Source of the DNA: Closterium sp. NIES-65
Taxonomy: Eukaryota; Streptophyta; Zygnematophyceae; Desmidiales; Closteriaceae
Assembly (NCBI GenBank): GCA_948144175.1
Contig: CANXME010002581.1
Span: 1 to 64,000 of the forward strand
DNA length: 64,000 nucleotides
Direction of reading: 5' to 3'
Part shown: positions 43,801 to 54,463 of the stretch, piece after piece
How positions within the stretch are numbered: the first letter of the stretch is position 1
Layout of the letters: every line of letters starts with the position of its first letter
The notes under the pieces: model-generated
What the model saw: the letters and a program-made list of their open reading frames with translations, nothing else
Database searches by the model: none
What the model was told of the DNA's origin: nothing
Translations under genes and position numbers: made by a program

Positions 43801-46800
43801 GGTTTGCTCAAACCTTCTAAGGTTTGAGCGAACTCGAATCTTTTCAGGTTTGAGGCTTAAAAATTATGCACATGTTACTCTACAACACATGGGTGAGCTA
43901 GAGTTATCTGGATCTAGATCTACTCTGCTCTGCTACGAGTCTAGGGTTGGCTGCCTTCAAATGGCAGCCCTACCTACGACTTTGCGATGGGGTTTTTCTG
44001 GCGAAATTGAAATTCGAACCCCTTGCAGTTCAAATTTCACCCTTTCGAACTTCGAACCTGTTCGGTTCGAGGTTTGAAACTCAAACCAAAAAAGTTCGCG
44101 CGAACTTCAGCAAGGTTTGCGCAAACCTTTTTGGCGGAAAAAAAGTTCGGTTCGAGTCTCGAACCGAACCTAAGTCCGGTTCGTTGCTCATATCTAGTAA
44201 TGGTAATGAGGCGGAATGGTAATGGTAATGACGCGGAATGGTAATGATGAGGCGGAATGGTAATGGTAATGGTAATGAGGCGGAATGGTAATGGTAATGA
44301 GGCAGAATGGTAATGGTAATGAGGCGGAATGGTAATGTTAATGAGGCGGAATGGTAATGGCAATGAGGCGGAATGGTAATGGTAATGAGGCGGAATGGTA
44401 ATGATGTGATATGGTAATGAGGGGATATGGTAATGAGGCGATATGGTAATGAGGTACTATGGTGATGAGGCGCTATGGGGATGAGAGCATGCATACCGCT
44501 CGTACGACTCGAGCCAAGCGCTGGGGTCGCCATCCTCCACCACGCCCTCGCCCTCCGCGTGTGTGTGCCCGTGTGGGTGTGCATGTGCCATCTGCTGTGC
44601 AAACTCGTCCGCCCAGTCCCTTGAGTCCAGTGATGTCGATGACTCGTTCTGCCATGCCACATGCGCGAGAGTGGGTGCAACATGGGGGCCATGGGATTGC
44701 TTTGAGTCGACACAGGTTGGCATGTGAATGCACATGCTCGTGCTGATGCAGGATCTCTCACGACCTCTCCACTCACAGCTTACCCGGGCAGCGAACTCAG
44801 TGGCCCAATCAGCGTCCGCCTTGATGGCATGCGAGTGCACGTGCTCGTGCTGGTGCAGGTTCTCAAACTCGCTCGCCCACTGCTCTGTTGCTGCTGCCGC
44901 TGCTGCTTCTGCAGGCGACACCTCTCTCACTCCGCCCTCCTCCGCTATCAGCTCGCCTCGACTCATCTTGGACACAAACTGCAGGAACTTGGATTGCTGG
45001 GGAGGGGAAGAGAGTCGACGGGAGGGAAGCACAGACATGGGTTGGCAAGCCAACTTGCAAAGGCTGGATGTGGAACCTGATGAGAGAAACAGACTTTTGA
45101 GGCGCCTCAAAAGTCACCTCTGGATGTAGAACCTGATGAGAGAAACAGTCAGAGGGCTGCGGAGAGAAATAAAGATGCCGTGGGGTCCCATCCCAAACCT
45201 ACCTGGAACTTGGGGTTCGGGTCCTGCGCGAGTGTGTCCACGATACGCCGCGTCTGCTGCCTTGCTGCCACCCTCTCCGCCTCGCTGCGAGGGCCACCCG
45301 CCCTCGCCTCCTCCCTCGCCCGCTGCTGCTGCTGCCAGTCCTGCCAGTGAGACCGAATGATCGAGAGGGATAGAGAGGGATAGAGGGGGATAAAGAGGGC
45401 GTCGGGGGATGGGTGCAGGGGGGATGGGGGCGCAAGGAAATGTGCGTAGGAGTTGGAGGTTGAGAAAAATCAGGGAAAAAGGGCACAAGTAGGGAGCTGG
45501 GGTTAAGGACATAAGATTAAAGGGATGGGGACAGGGAGATGGCGGCAGGAGGATGGGGGTAGGGAGATGGGATGGGGAGGTGATAGCAACGGAAAGAGGA
45601 TGGCAAGGAGGCTGAGAGGTGCAACTGTGGGGAGAGAGAAAGCTGCACATGAGAGTACCACCACGCACCCACAACCCACCATGCACCCTCCCGCACCCCA
45701 CCACACACCCCACCGCACACCCCACCGCACAAACCACCGCACACCCCACCGCACAAACCACCGCACACCCACACCCACACCCTGCTCTTGAGGCTTGTCC
45801 CCCGTCCCACCTCGGCAAATTCGTCCGCCCACCCTGTACTGCTGCTCTCTCCACCCTCCTCCCGCCACATCTGCTGCTGCTGCGCCTCAAACTCCCCCAC
45901 CCACCCTCCTGCGCCTCCCCCTCCACCAACACCCGCCACTATCCCCCCCCCACCCGCCACCTCCCCCGCATCCTTCCAAAAGTCCTCAAACTCGCGGAAC
46001 CTGCCCCCCAGCGGGCCAGGCGCGCCCATGAGCGCGCCCTCCGCGCCCCCTGCGCCCTCCCCCAGGTCCTCTATCCCCAGGGAGCGCAGCAGCGCGGCCA
46101 CCTGCGCGGAGGCAAAGCCCTCCCCCTGCGCGCCCGCCCCCCCCTGGTGTGCAAAGACGTGGCGCGCGAGGATGGAGGAGCGGTTGCGGATGCGGGCTCG
46201 GTCCGCGGGGGAGAGGTGCGCGAGGGGGGGCAGGGGCGCGTGGGGGTGCGCGGGGAGAGGCACGCCTGCTTGTGTGGAGGAGAGGAAGGAGTGTAGCAGC
46301 GCGCGCACTGCCTGCTGCTGCTGGGGGGGCAGCCCGGGGACTGGGGGGGGAATGGGGAACGGGGGAATGCGGGTGGGGGGATGGAAGATGGGGGATGGGA
46401 TGGGAGATGGAGAATGGGGGGACACGGGAGATTGGGGAAATGGGTAACGGGAAGAACGAGGGTGGGGAGGGTGGTAAGACGAGGGGAGTGGAAGATAGAG
46501 TAGAAGAGAGGAGCAAGAGGAAAGCATGAGCGCAACATGCCATGCAACGAATCGAGGGCATCCATTCCATTCCATTCCATTCCACTCCCAGATACTATTT
46601 CCCGGAAATGACTCACTTGCAGGCGGCTGCATGGCAGCATCGCCAGTGGCAGCAGCAGCACCCCCATCCAGCGACATGCCGCCAAAGATCTGCTCAAACT
46701 CCCGGAAATGCGCCGCTGCTGCTGCGTCTGGCGGCGCCATGCCTGCTGCCATGCCTGGCGGCAAGGCCTGGGCGTGCCGAGCCTCGTTCCAGAGCGCCTC

Positions 46801-47689
46801 TAGCTGTGCATCGGGTGGCGCTGCTGCCGGGCCTGCTGCATGGAAGGAGGAGAGGAACTGCTGCGCCTGCAGGGGGGAGCCGGGACAGAGGGAGGGGAGA
46901 GCGGAAGAGAGAGAGGAAGTAGGGGTGGAAGGGGTGGGAGGAAGAGGAATCGTCCATATCGAGAAAGAGTTTCTGTGTAACGACAAGTGTACAATCATGC
47001 ACAGGTCTCAAACCATGCAAGCATTCTCAGGAGCACACGCCTGAAAACATGATCCACACGCTTCCATCCCCACACCTCAGACCCAGCATTCTGGCTAAGT
47101 CACCTGGATTGACGGGCCCATGCCCCCCATGCCCCCCATGGGTCCACCCATTGTGCTCTGCATGTCGGCTCCTGGCATTGGCATCATCGCCGGTCCCGCT
47201 CCTGCCTCCGCCGGACCAAACAGGTTGCTGCCCGAGGCTTGGCCCGGACCTGCCAGGCTCGGCAGCTCGCGAACCCTCTCCTGCCGAGGCGAGCACAGCG
47301 AAGAGACACAGCGCATGGCGGGAGGGCAGTGCATTTATTTACGCGGGATCACAGCGCGCGTGCGTAGATCAGGGGCGGAGCTCGGCCTAGCTCAACGCCA
47401 GGGTCCGTCGTGAGACTCTGACTCGCACACCGCGAGACCGCTCGCGAAACCACAGCGACGCTCTCCTGCTGCTTCGCCGTCACTAGAGCATCGCTGAACT
47501 GCTGCGCGAGAACATTCTTCGTTATAAGCCGACTCGAAATTCGTCAGAGCGTGCGCTCACCTGCTGCTTGGCGGCGGAGCCGAGAATGGAATCCGCAAGC
47601 GCGCCGAGCGGGTTGCTGGTCGACGCCGACGGCCGCTCGCCCGGCACGGAGCACCCCCCGCCGCCCGTCACCATGCCGCGGATCGACAT
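40011..47689 (-). CDS. PEX5: Peroxisomal targeting signal 1 receptor PEX5
   Basis: Cytosolic/peroxisomal shuttling receptor that binds C-terminal SKL-type signals. Fourteen minus-strand exons join in frame to 835 residues: 47689-47561, 47280-47104, 46866-46617, 46340-45811, 45340-45203, 44996-44784, 44648-44497, 43069-42929, 42649-42532, 42222-42138, 41517-41408, 40807-40751, 40546-40379, 40250-40011. The N-terminus [17 protein letters not shown] contains the conserved export cysteine (Cys13). Six WxxxF/Y motifs that dock PEX14/PEX13 are visible: WVGEF, WADEF, WASEF, WATEF, WADEF, WLESY. TPRs begin after [17 protein letters not shown] and include [48 protein letters not shown] and [22 protein letters not shown]. 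The end QREYPL fits plant PEX5. Several introns hold partial copies of exons 6, 8, 10 and 11. Confidence 0.97.
40840..41175. repeat. (CA)n-rich microsatellite in a PEX5 intron
   Basis: About 330 bp of CACACA with ACGCAC and ACGAACGC interruptions between PEX5 exons 11 and 12. The Thr/His- and Cys/Val-rich frames here are simple-repeat artefacts. Confidence 0.9.
43310..43682. repeat. 22-bp satellite in PEX5 intron 7, first block
   Basis: Tandem units of AATGGTAATGGTAATGAGGCGG (22 bp, written here as two parts AATGGTAATGG + TAATGAGGCGG) with occasional variants. Interrupted by a hAT-like MITE at 43683. The Ile/Thr/His-rich frames on the minus strand are repeat artefacts. Confidence 0.9.
43683..44196. 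mobile_element. hAT-like MITE inserted in the 22-bp satellite
   Basis: It starts TAGATATGAGCA and ends TGCTCATATCTA, with TIRs extending to about 22 bp with one indel. Flanks GCAATGGT (43675-43682) and GTAATGGT (44197-44204) match 7 of 8 as a target duplication, although the satellite itself could produce the match. It is 514 bp with no transposase. The interior is rich in GGTTTG/CAAACC and TTCGAACC iterations. It sits in an intron of PEX5. Confidence 0.82.
44197..44475. repeat. 22-bp satellite in PEX5 intron 7, second block
   Basis: Continuation of the same units after the MITE. It degenerates into ATGGTAATGAGGCGAT-type units towards exon 7. Confidence 0.85.
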
Positions 47690-48357
47690 GACTCCTGCCT
47701 GCCCGGTACCGTCGGCCTCGTATGGTCTAGGGTTCGTACAGTGGCTTCGTACGACCACAGTGGTCCGTACGACCAGGTCGGATCGTACAGTCGGTCCCGT
47801 ACGGCTGGTGTCGCAGGACGATGATGTCGCACGGCGGGTGATTAGAAGTAGGATGTTAAGGTTGTGCGACGAATCGCACTCGCACTTTAAGAGTCTCAAA
47901 TTAGGGTTGCGAACAGAATCGGAACCACCGGTTCTCCGCAGTCGCGCACAAGCTGCTCGCAGAAAAGGTAACTTAAACACGCTGAAGGTGGCGAACTGCA
48001 CTAATCTACAAGTACGAGAGACGACCTTCGTTGAGCGGGATTGCAGGCAAGCAACCGCGTAGAAGATTCACGACATTACGCGTCGAAGTTGGTGGGCGGG
48101 TAGTGGGTATGCTTGGCATAATTAGGAGAAAGTCGGATATTTCGAATTTGGTTGCATCCTGTAGGGGTAAATATATATTCTCAATCTCCAAGTAAATATG
48201 GTTCACCTTTTCTCTCAATAAATTTTGTGCTGACCTTCCTGAACTATTTTCCCTAATTCCAGGAGTAGCTACTTGTTTAACTTGCCAGTACTGTTTAATT
48301 ATTTAAGCCATGTTAATTAAACTGCACAGTACTTTCAAGCCATCCTACACATGTTAA
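47690..48357. promoter_or_regulatory. PEX5 5' flank
   Basis: Upstream of the PEX5 start (minus strand). The first ~150 bp contain spaced copies of TCGTACG and CCGTACG (47738-47810), a possible regulatory repeat. Further out it becomes AT-rich. No gene seen. Confidence 0.4.
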
Positions 48358-48503
48358 GAGCGTGTTCCTATCCTCGTATCAAGAGAGCGTCATACCAACC
48401 TCCCACTGAAAATTCCCCTAAACCCAAAATCTCTCACTACTTTTACCAGGCAAAAAGTACAATCTTGATGAGGTTCTCTTGATACGAGGATAGGAATACG
48501 CTC
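48358..48503. mobile_element. PIF/Harbinger (Tourist)-like MITE
   Basis: A 146-bp element with ~27-bp inverted repeats (GAGCGTGTTCCTATCCTCG... and its near-perfect complement at the right end). It is flanked by TAA on both sides (48355-48357, 48504-48506). The three-base TWA duplication is typical of PIF/Harbinger. No coding sequence. Confidence 0.85.
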
Positions 48504-48506
48504 TAA

Positions 48507-49500
48507 TGCTCTAGACTTCGTACACTTGCCATTGTACAGTGCCTAAATGTGAGGCTTCCTACCTTTACCAGATATTATCTCTACTTCCGTTCATTAGATT
48601 GCACAGAATCATCCAGCCTGCCAGCCACCGTATCCAGCACCAACACTTTCCACCACTAGCATCCTCCCTCCACTGCACCACCACCACTTCCCACCACTCT
48701 CCACCACTCTCCACGCCTCCAGAGTGGGGCTGAGAGGAAACCATGAGAACTGAACCCTCACCGACGTGGCAAGAGGGGAGCCACACCACACCCCCGGCCG
48801 CAGGGTGTGGTGATCGTCCATTATGCCTTAAACGTGCGGCTATTGGAATCCAGACTCAAGGCCTCCCCCCAACCACCACTCTCCACCACCACCAACACCA
48901 CCACCACCACCACCACCACCACTCTCCACCACTCTCCACCACCACCACCACCACTCTTCCCTCACCAACAACCACCAGCAGTCACCAATAAGCCTCCTGG
49001 GGTGGGGAGGGGAGAGAGTAGACAAGGCGATTAGTAAGTGACAACTGGACAGTGAGTCAAGGAGCAACAAGTGCAGCAGGAGCAAAAGCAGCAAGGAGAG
49101 CAGCAGTTGACAAGGCAAGTAAGAAGTGACGAGATGAGAGAAAGAAATCGAGTGGCACAAAGCCGAAGGACGAAGGAGCATGGCAAACAGGGATGAGAAG
49201 GTAGAGACACTTAACTGCAGTGCGGTGCAGTGAGGTGCAGATGGGCGGAGCTGAAGCGGGTTGAAGCACGAGGGTGGGTGCAGCAGCTGCAGTCCTCTCA
49301 GTGTGCTGCTAGCTGGCCGCTGCTGGCTGGCCGCTGCTCTGGGGGGGGGCGGGGGAGGGGATGGTGGTGGGGGTGGGAAGGGGACGGGAGTGGGAGTGAG
49401 TGAGTGGAAACAGTGGAGGCAAATTCAGTGACGCCAGCATGCTGCAAGCGAGGCAGGCATTCAAGTTACGCACGACCAAGGCTGCTGTAGCGCACACAAC
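48507..49500. other. Intergenic with (CCA)n microsatellite
   Basis: Contains CCACCACTCTCCACCA-type repeats at about 48665-48715 and 48880-48960, then G/A-rich sequence. No gene recognised; the Trp/Val-rich and His/Thr-rich frames are repeat artefacts. Confidence 0.5.
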
Positions 49501-52500
49501 GGGAGGGCTAAAGGGACCTGAACCTCACATTACCACACCAAGGGGATGACTGGGGGGGACCTGAACCTCACCTTACCACACCAAAGGGGATGACTGGGGG
49601 GGACCTGAACCTCACCTTACCACACCAAAGGGGGGGGCCTTGGGTGCGCCATAGGCAACTAGATGGACGAGCAACAGTGTATGAAGCAATGAAACAGGGA
49701 GCATGCAACGTGACCAGCGGAAAGAAAGGTGAAGGCGGAGCTACTGGTAAAGAGATACTCATCTGTTACTTGGGTGCTGGATGGTGAAGCCCAGGAGGAC
49801 CCTCTTCTGCTGCTTCCCTGCTGCTGCTGTTCCTTCTGCTGCTCCTCTGCCCCACGTTGCTTGAAACCAGCAGGGCACTGAGAGTAAGGGAAGGGAGGGC
49901 GAAAGGGAGGAGGATTTGGAAGATTAGTCAAAGGGCAAGTAAGGAGAGTCAGTCGGATCACAAGCAGTCCATTCCAGATGCGAATAAGGGAGGGGAAGCA
50001 CAGCTGCTGTCGCACACCCAAGGGAAGTGGGGTACCTTTACCTTACCATACCAGGGGTAAAAGCTTTGTACCTACCAAGCGGGTTACCTGAAGTGTGAAC
50101 CTTACCCAAAAAAAGAAGAGGGAGGGACCCGGGTGTGCTACAGACAGCAAAGCAAGAGCGACGAGTGAGCAAAACAGGAAGCAAGCAAAACAACAAGCGG
50201 CAAAACGGCCGAAGGCGAAAACAGGGTGGGTGGTAAAACGATACTCATCTTTTTCTTAGTTGCTGGAGAGTCCAAGAAGACCCAATGCAGCTGCTGCTCC
50301 TTCTGGTGCTGCTGCTCCCTCCGCCCCCCACGTCGCTTGACGCCAGCAGGCCACTAAGAGTCAGGAAGGGAAGGGCGAAAGGGAGGGGGAGTTGGGAGAT
50401 TAGAACCAACAGCAAGGAAAGGGAACCGGTCTAATCCAAAGCAGTCAACTCCAGATGCAAAGACAGGAGGGGAAGCACAGCTGCTGTCGCACACCCAAGG
50501 GGACTGGGGTACCTTTACCTTACCATACCAGGGGTAAAAGCTTTGCACCTACCAAGGGGGTTACCTGAAGTCTGAACCCTAAAAAAACGGGAGGGACTTG
50601 GGTGCGCTACAGGCGGCTAGCGTGACGAGGCAGTGAAACAGGAAGCAAGCAAAACGACAAGCGGCAAAACGGTTGAAGGCGAAAGAAGGGTGGGTGTTGA
50701 AACAACACTTATCTTATTCTTGGCAGCTGGATGGTGAAGCCCATCAGGACCATCTGCTGCTGCTCCCTCTGCTGGTGCTTCCTCTGATGCCTCTGCTGCT
50801 CCCTCCGCGCCCCATGTCGCTTGACGTCAGCAGGACACTGAGAGTCAGGGAGAAAAGGGCGGAAGGGAAGCGGAAGAAGGGGGGGGGGGGGGGAGGGGGG
50901 GGAGGGGGGGGTGATTAGAACCAACAGCAAGTAAAGGGAGTCAATCGAATCTTAAGCAGTGTCTTCCATATGAGAATGCAGGAGGGGAAGAACAGCTGTT
51001 GTCGCACACCCAAGGGGAGTCGAATACCTTCACCTTACCATACCAGAGGTAAAAGTTATGTACCTACCAACCAAGGGGGTTACCTGAAGCCTGAACCTTC
51101 AAAAAAGGGGGAGGGACTTGGGTGTGCTACAGGCAGCAATGCAAGAGCGACGAGAGAGCAATACAGGCAGCAAGCGAAAAGACAAGCGGCAAAACGGTGA
51201 AGGGCGAAGGCAGGGTGAGAGGTGAAACGATACTCATCTCCTTTTTCACTTGACGGTTGCTGGAGAGCCCATGGCGAACCGCTGCTGCCTCCGCTGCTGC
51301 CCTCGCCTTGCCTGCTGCCTCCTCGCCCCACGTCCCTTGAGAAGTGTTCGCCAGGCAAAGCGATGGTCCTTGCCATCCGCAGGCACTGTGAGTCAGGGAG
51401 GGGAGGGCAGGCGAGGGAGGGGCGGGAGGGCGTTAGCATGACGAGCAAGGCGGAGGAGTGCAGCGGAGTGAGTCACATGCAATCCAGCCCGCGGGAGACG
51501 AGTGCGCGCGAGCAGATGCGAACGGAAGCGGGGAGGCATAGCTGCTGTAGCGCACCCAAGGGGAGTGAAGGAGTGAAGGACCTTTACCTTACCGTACCAA
51601 GGGAGAAAAAAATCGTACCAGGGGGTTACTTACCTGATCAGCTGAACATTAAAAGGAAAGGGGGAAGGGACTTGGGAGTGCTACAGGCAGCTAGAGAGAG
51701 GAGGCAGCGAAGCAGGGAGCATGCGAAGTGACAAGCGGAAAAAACGCTTATAAGCGGAAAGGGGGTGAGTGATGGAATGATACTCATCTCTTTGATGGTG
51801 TGTGCGGGGCAGTGCAGAGCCCAAGACGACCCGCCTCCGCCCCACGTCCCCGCAGCGACTCCCCTTGATGCTCCTCGCGGCCAGCAGGGGGACTGAGGGA
51901 CAGGGAGGGCGGACGGGCGAGAAGGGGAAAGGGTTGTGATCAAACAAGCAAGGGGAGGGCACTGAAGTCACGAGCAAGGAACAAGCATTGGTGTAGCAAA
52001 TACGGGAGGGGAGGTAGAGCTTCTGTAGCACACCCAAAAGGGAAACGGGGACCTTTGCCGTACTGTACCAGGAGGAAAAACTTTTATACCAACCGAGGGG
52101 GTTACCTGATCGTCTGAACCTTAAAAAAGAGAAGAGGGGAACTTGGGTGTGCTACGGACAGCTAGGGAGACGAGGCAGCGAAACAGTGGGCATGCGAAAT
52201 GACAAGCGGAAAAGCGGTTAGGGCGAGGGTGGATGGTGGAGTGATACTCATCTCTTTTTTTCACTTGATGGTTGCTGCAGAGCCCAAGACGACCCGCCTC
52301 CGCCCCACGTCCCCGCAGCGAGTCCCCTTGATGCTCCTCGTGGCCAGCAGGGGGACTGAGGGACAGGGGGGAGCGAGGGGCGAGGAGGGGGGCGAGGAGG
52401 GGGAGGGGTTGTGATGGAACAAGTAAGAGGAGTGCAGAAAAGTCACATGCAAGCAACAGGCCCTCATGTAGCAAATACGGGAGGGGAAGTAGCGCTTCTG

Positions 52501-53830
52501 TAGCACACCCAAAGGGGAAATGGGGACCTTTACCATACCGTACCAGGAATAAAAAGTTTTATACCAACCGAGGGGGTTACCTGATCGTCTGAACCTTAAA
52601 CAAAAAGGGGGGGACTTGGGTGTGCTACGGTCAGCTAGAGTGAAGAGGCAGTGAAACATTGGGCATGCGAAATGACAAGCGGATAAGCGGTTAGAGCCAG
52701 GGTGGATGGTGGAGAGATACTCATCTCCTGGTGGGTGTGTGAGGCGCGCAGCAGAGCCCAAGTCGACCCGCTGCTGCCTCCAATGCTGCTTCCGCCTCGC
52801 GTCCCCACAGCCACTCTCCTTGATGCGCCTCAACGCGTTTTTTATGCGACGCTCCCCTAAGCGTTTCCATGCGACTCTCGAGGCCACCAGGGGGGCTGAG
52901 GAACAGGGAGGAGGGCGGGGATGAGCGAGGAGGGGGAGGGGATGCAATGAACCGATGTCCAAGTAACTGCAGTCAGATCACGTGCAAGCAACAGACGCTC
53001 GTCAAGCAAACACGGGAGGGGAGGCACAGCTGCTGTAACACACCCAAGGGGAAGCGGGGATCTTTACCTTACCGTACCAGGGCGGAGACAAGTTTTAAAC
53101 CTACCGAGGGGGATTACCTTCTAAAAAAAGGGGAAGGACTCGGGTGTGCTACAGGCAGCTAGAGCCACGAAAGCAACAAACTTATACGAACGACAAGCGC
53201 CAAAACGGTCACAAGCAGAGAAATACTCATCTCGCTGAAGGCTGAAGCGTGTTGATTCGCGGCGGCAGCGCGTTGACTCACGACGACAGCGCGTTGACTC
53301 GCGGCGGCAGCGCGTTGACTCACGACGACAGCGCGTTGACTCGCGGCGGCAGCGCGTTGACTCGCGACGACAGCGCGTTTACTGGAGCCCGCAGCAGGAG
53401 GGTTGACTCGCGGCGACAGGACGTTGACTCGCGGTGGCACCGGGCGCGTTGAGCGAGAGCGAGAGACGAGAAGCGGCTCCTGGGGCAACGGGGAGGGCGA
53501 GCGGAGTACACGCGAGTGAGACAAGGGGATGAACTGCATAAAGAGCGGCGGAAATGAAGGCGTAGAGCGAAGAGGCGAAGCAGAGGCTGCTATAGCACAC
53601 CGCCGGGAGGGATACCTTATTCTGCACCGTACCAAGGCCGAACCTGTACCGAGGCATACCTGTTTTGCACCTGGAATGGGGGAATACCTGCACCAGTTAC
53701 ACCTGCATCTGGAACCTGAAGAGCGGGGACCCTCGGGTGTGCTACAGGTCATGCGATGCGAGCAAGGGGAGATGCGGATGGACAGCGAGAAGGCAGTGAT
53801 ACTCATCATTGCCGTTGTCGGCTCGATGCA
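49500..53830 (-). repeat. Tandem array of about nine ~0.5-kb units with exon-like segments
   Basis: The landmark ATACTCATC (or a close variant) recurs near 49756, 50241, 50705, 51231, 51781, 52244, 52717, 53223 and 53799, so the period is about 460-580 bp. Each unit also has GTAGCACACCCAA(G) and, ~130 bp on, its inverse CTTGGGTGTGCTAC, enclosing CTTTACCTTACC.TACCA and GGGGGTTACCTGA. On the minus strand each unit offers an acceptor-like CCCTCAG or CTCTCAG, then a segment encoding Gly/Arg/Gln-rich peptide, and GTTCAG..TCAG|GTAACC. The array looks like repeated exon-intron modules of a minus-strand gene beginning near 54463, or a non-coding satellite. Confidence 0.75.
53240..53440. repeat. 21-bp minisatellite with a TTGACT core
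   Basis: Units alternate GCGTTGACTCGCGGCGGCA and GCGTTGACTCACGACGACA. TTGACT recurs at 53273, 53294, 53315, 53336 and 53357, exactly 21 bp apart, with looser copies at 53403 and 53424. TTGAC[C/T] is the WRKY W-box core. On the minus strand the same units encode a 7-residue ASQRA-type repeat. Confidence 0.85.
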
Positions 53831-54343
53831 GCACGCGCGTTGACTCCACGCCGACGCGCGTTGTCTCGACACACGCGCGTTGACTCCACGCACACGAACG
53901 TTGACGTCACGAAGATGGGCGCTGACTCGAATCACGTGATCGTTGACTGCAAGACGAAGGATATTGCTTCGACGCGGATGGCTTCTTTGTTTCGTGCGAG
54001 AATGTCAAGAGAACTGCAAGCGACGACAGAAAGGAAATGGCGTCAGTACGCGTCCATAAGCGCAAACGTGAGACGCGCAAAACGATATCGCGGAGATAGT
54101 ACGCGTTCGCATCTCCCTCTGGCTTACCGTGCAGTGGAAATGCCGCTCGTCGCACACCCAGCATGCTCGCTTTTCGCAGATCTAAAATCGACTCATCTTG
54201 AACCAATGCCGATCTTCGTGTTACGCATGGACCTGCACGGAAAGAACGAAGAGTCAGAATAGCATTTGATAATGAAATAGGAACGAATTTCGACACGTAG
54301 AAAGTTCGACATATTCGAAAATTTGAAAGAAGCTACTACTTAC

Positions 54344-54463
54344 ACATGCATTCCTCGTGAAAATGTTGTCGCGAAGTTCTCGCTGCGTCGAAATAACCGG
54401 CTCGGCGACAGCGAGACTCCGGTTCGCTTCAAAGAGTTCCGAGCTGTTCCGAGTCGTTCTCAT
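54344..54463 (-). CDS. Candidate first exon of an unrecognised minus-strand gene
   Basis: ATG at 54463 opens 40 codons (MRTTRNSSELFEANRSLAVA...) ending exactly at TGT|GTAAGTAG, a strong plant donor. The ~100 bp upstream is C/T-rich, as in a 5' UTR. Downstream on the minus strand lie the 21-bp minisatellite and the ~0.5-kb modules, which may be its repeated exons. I found no acceptor that continues the frame with certainty and recognise no domain. Confidence 0.35.

Noticed and set aside
43163-43811. Ile/Thr/His-rich repeat proteins on the minus strand
   Set aside because: Generated by the 22-bp satellite; they lie in PEX5 intron 7.
53240-53440. CRISPR-like regular spacing
   Set aside because: The 21-bp units are contiguous with no unique spacers, and the context is a plant nuclear genome. 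The 123-bp array was rejected for the same reasons.
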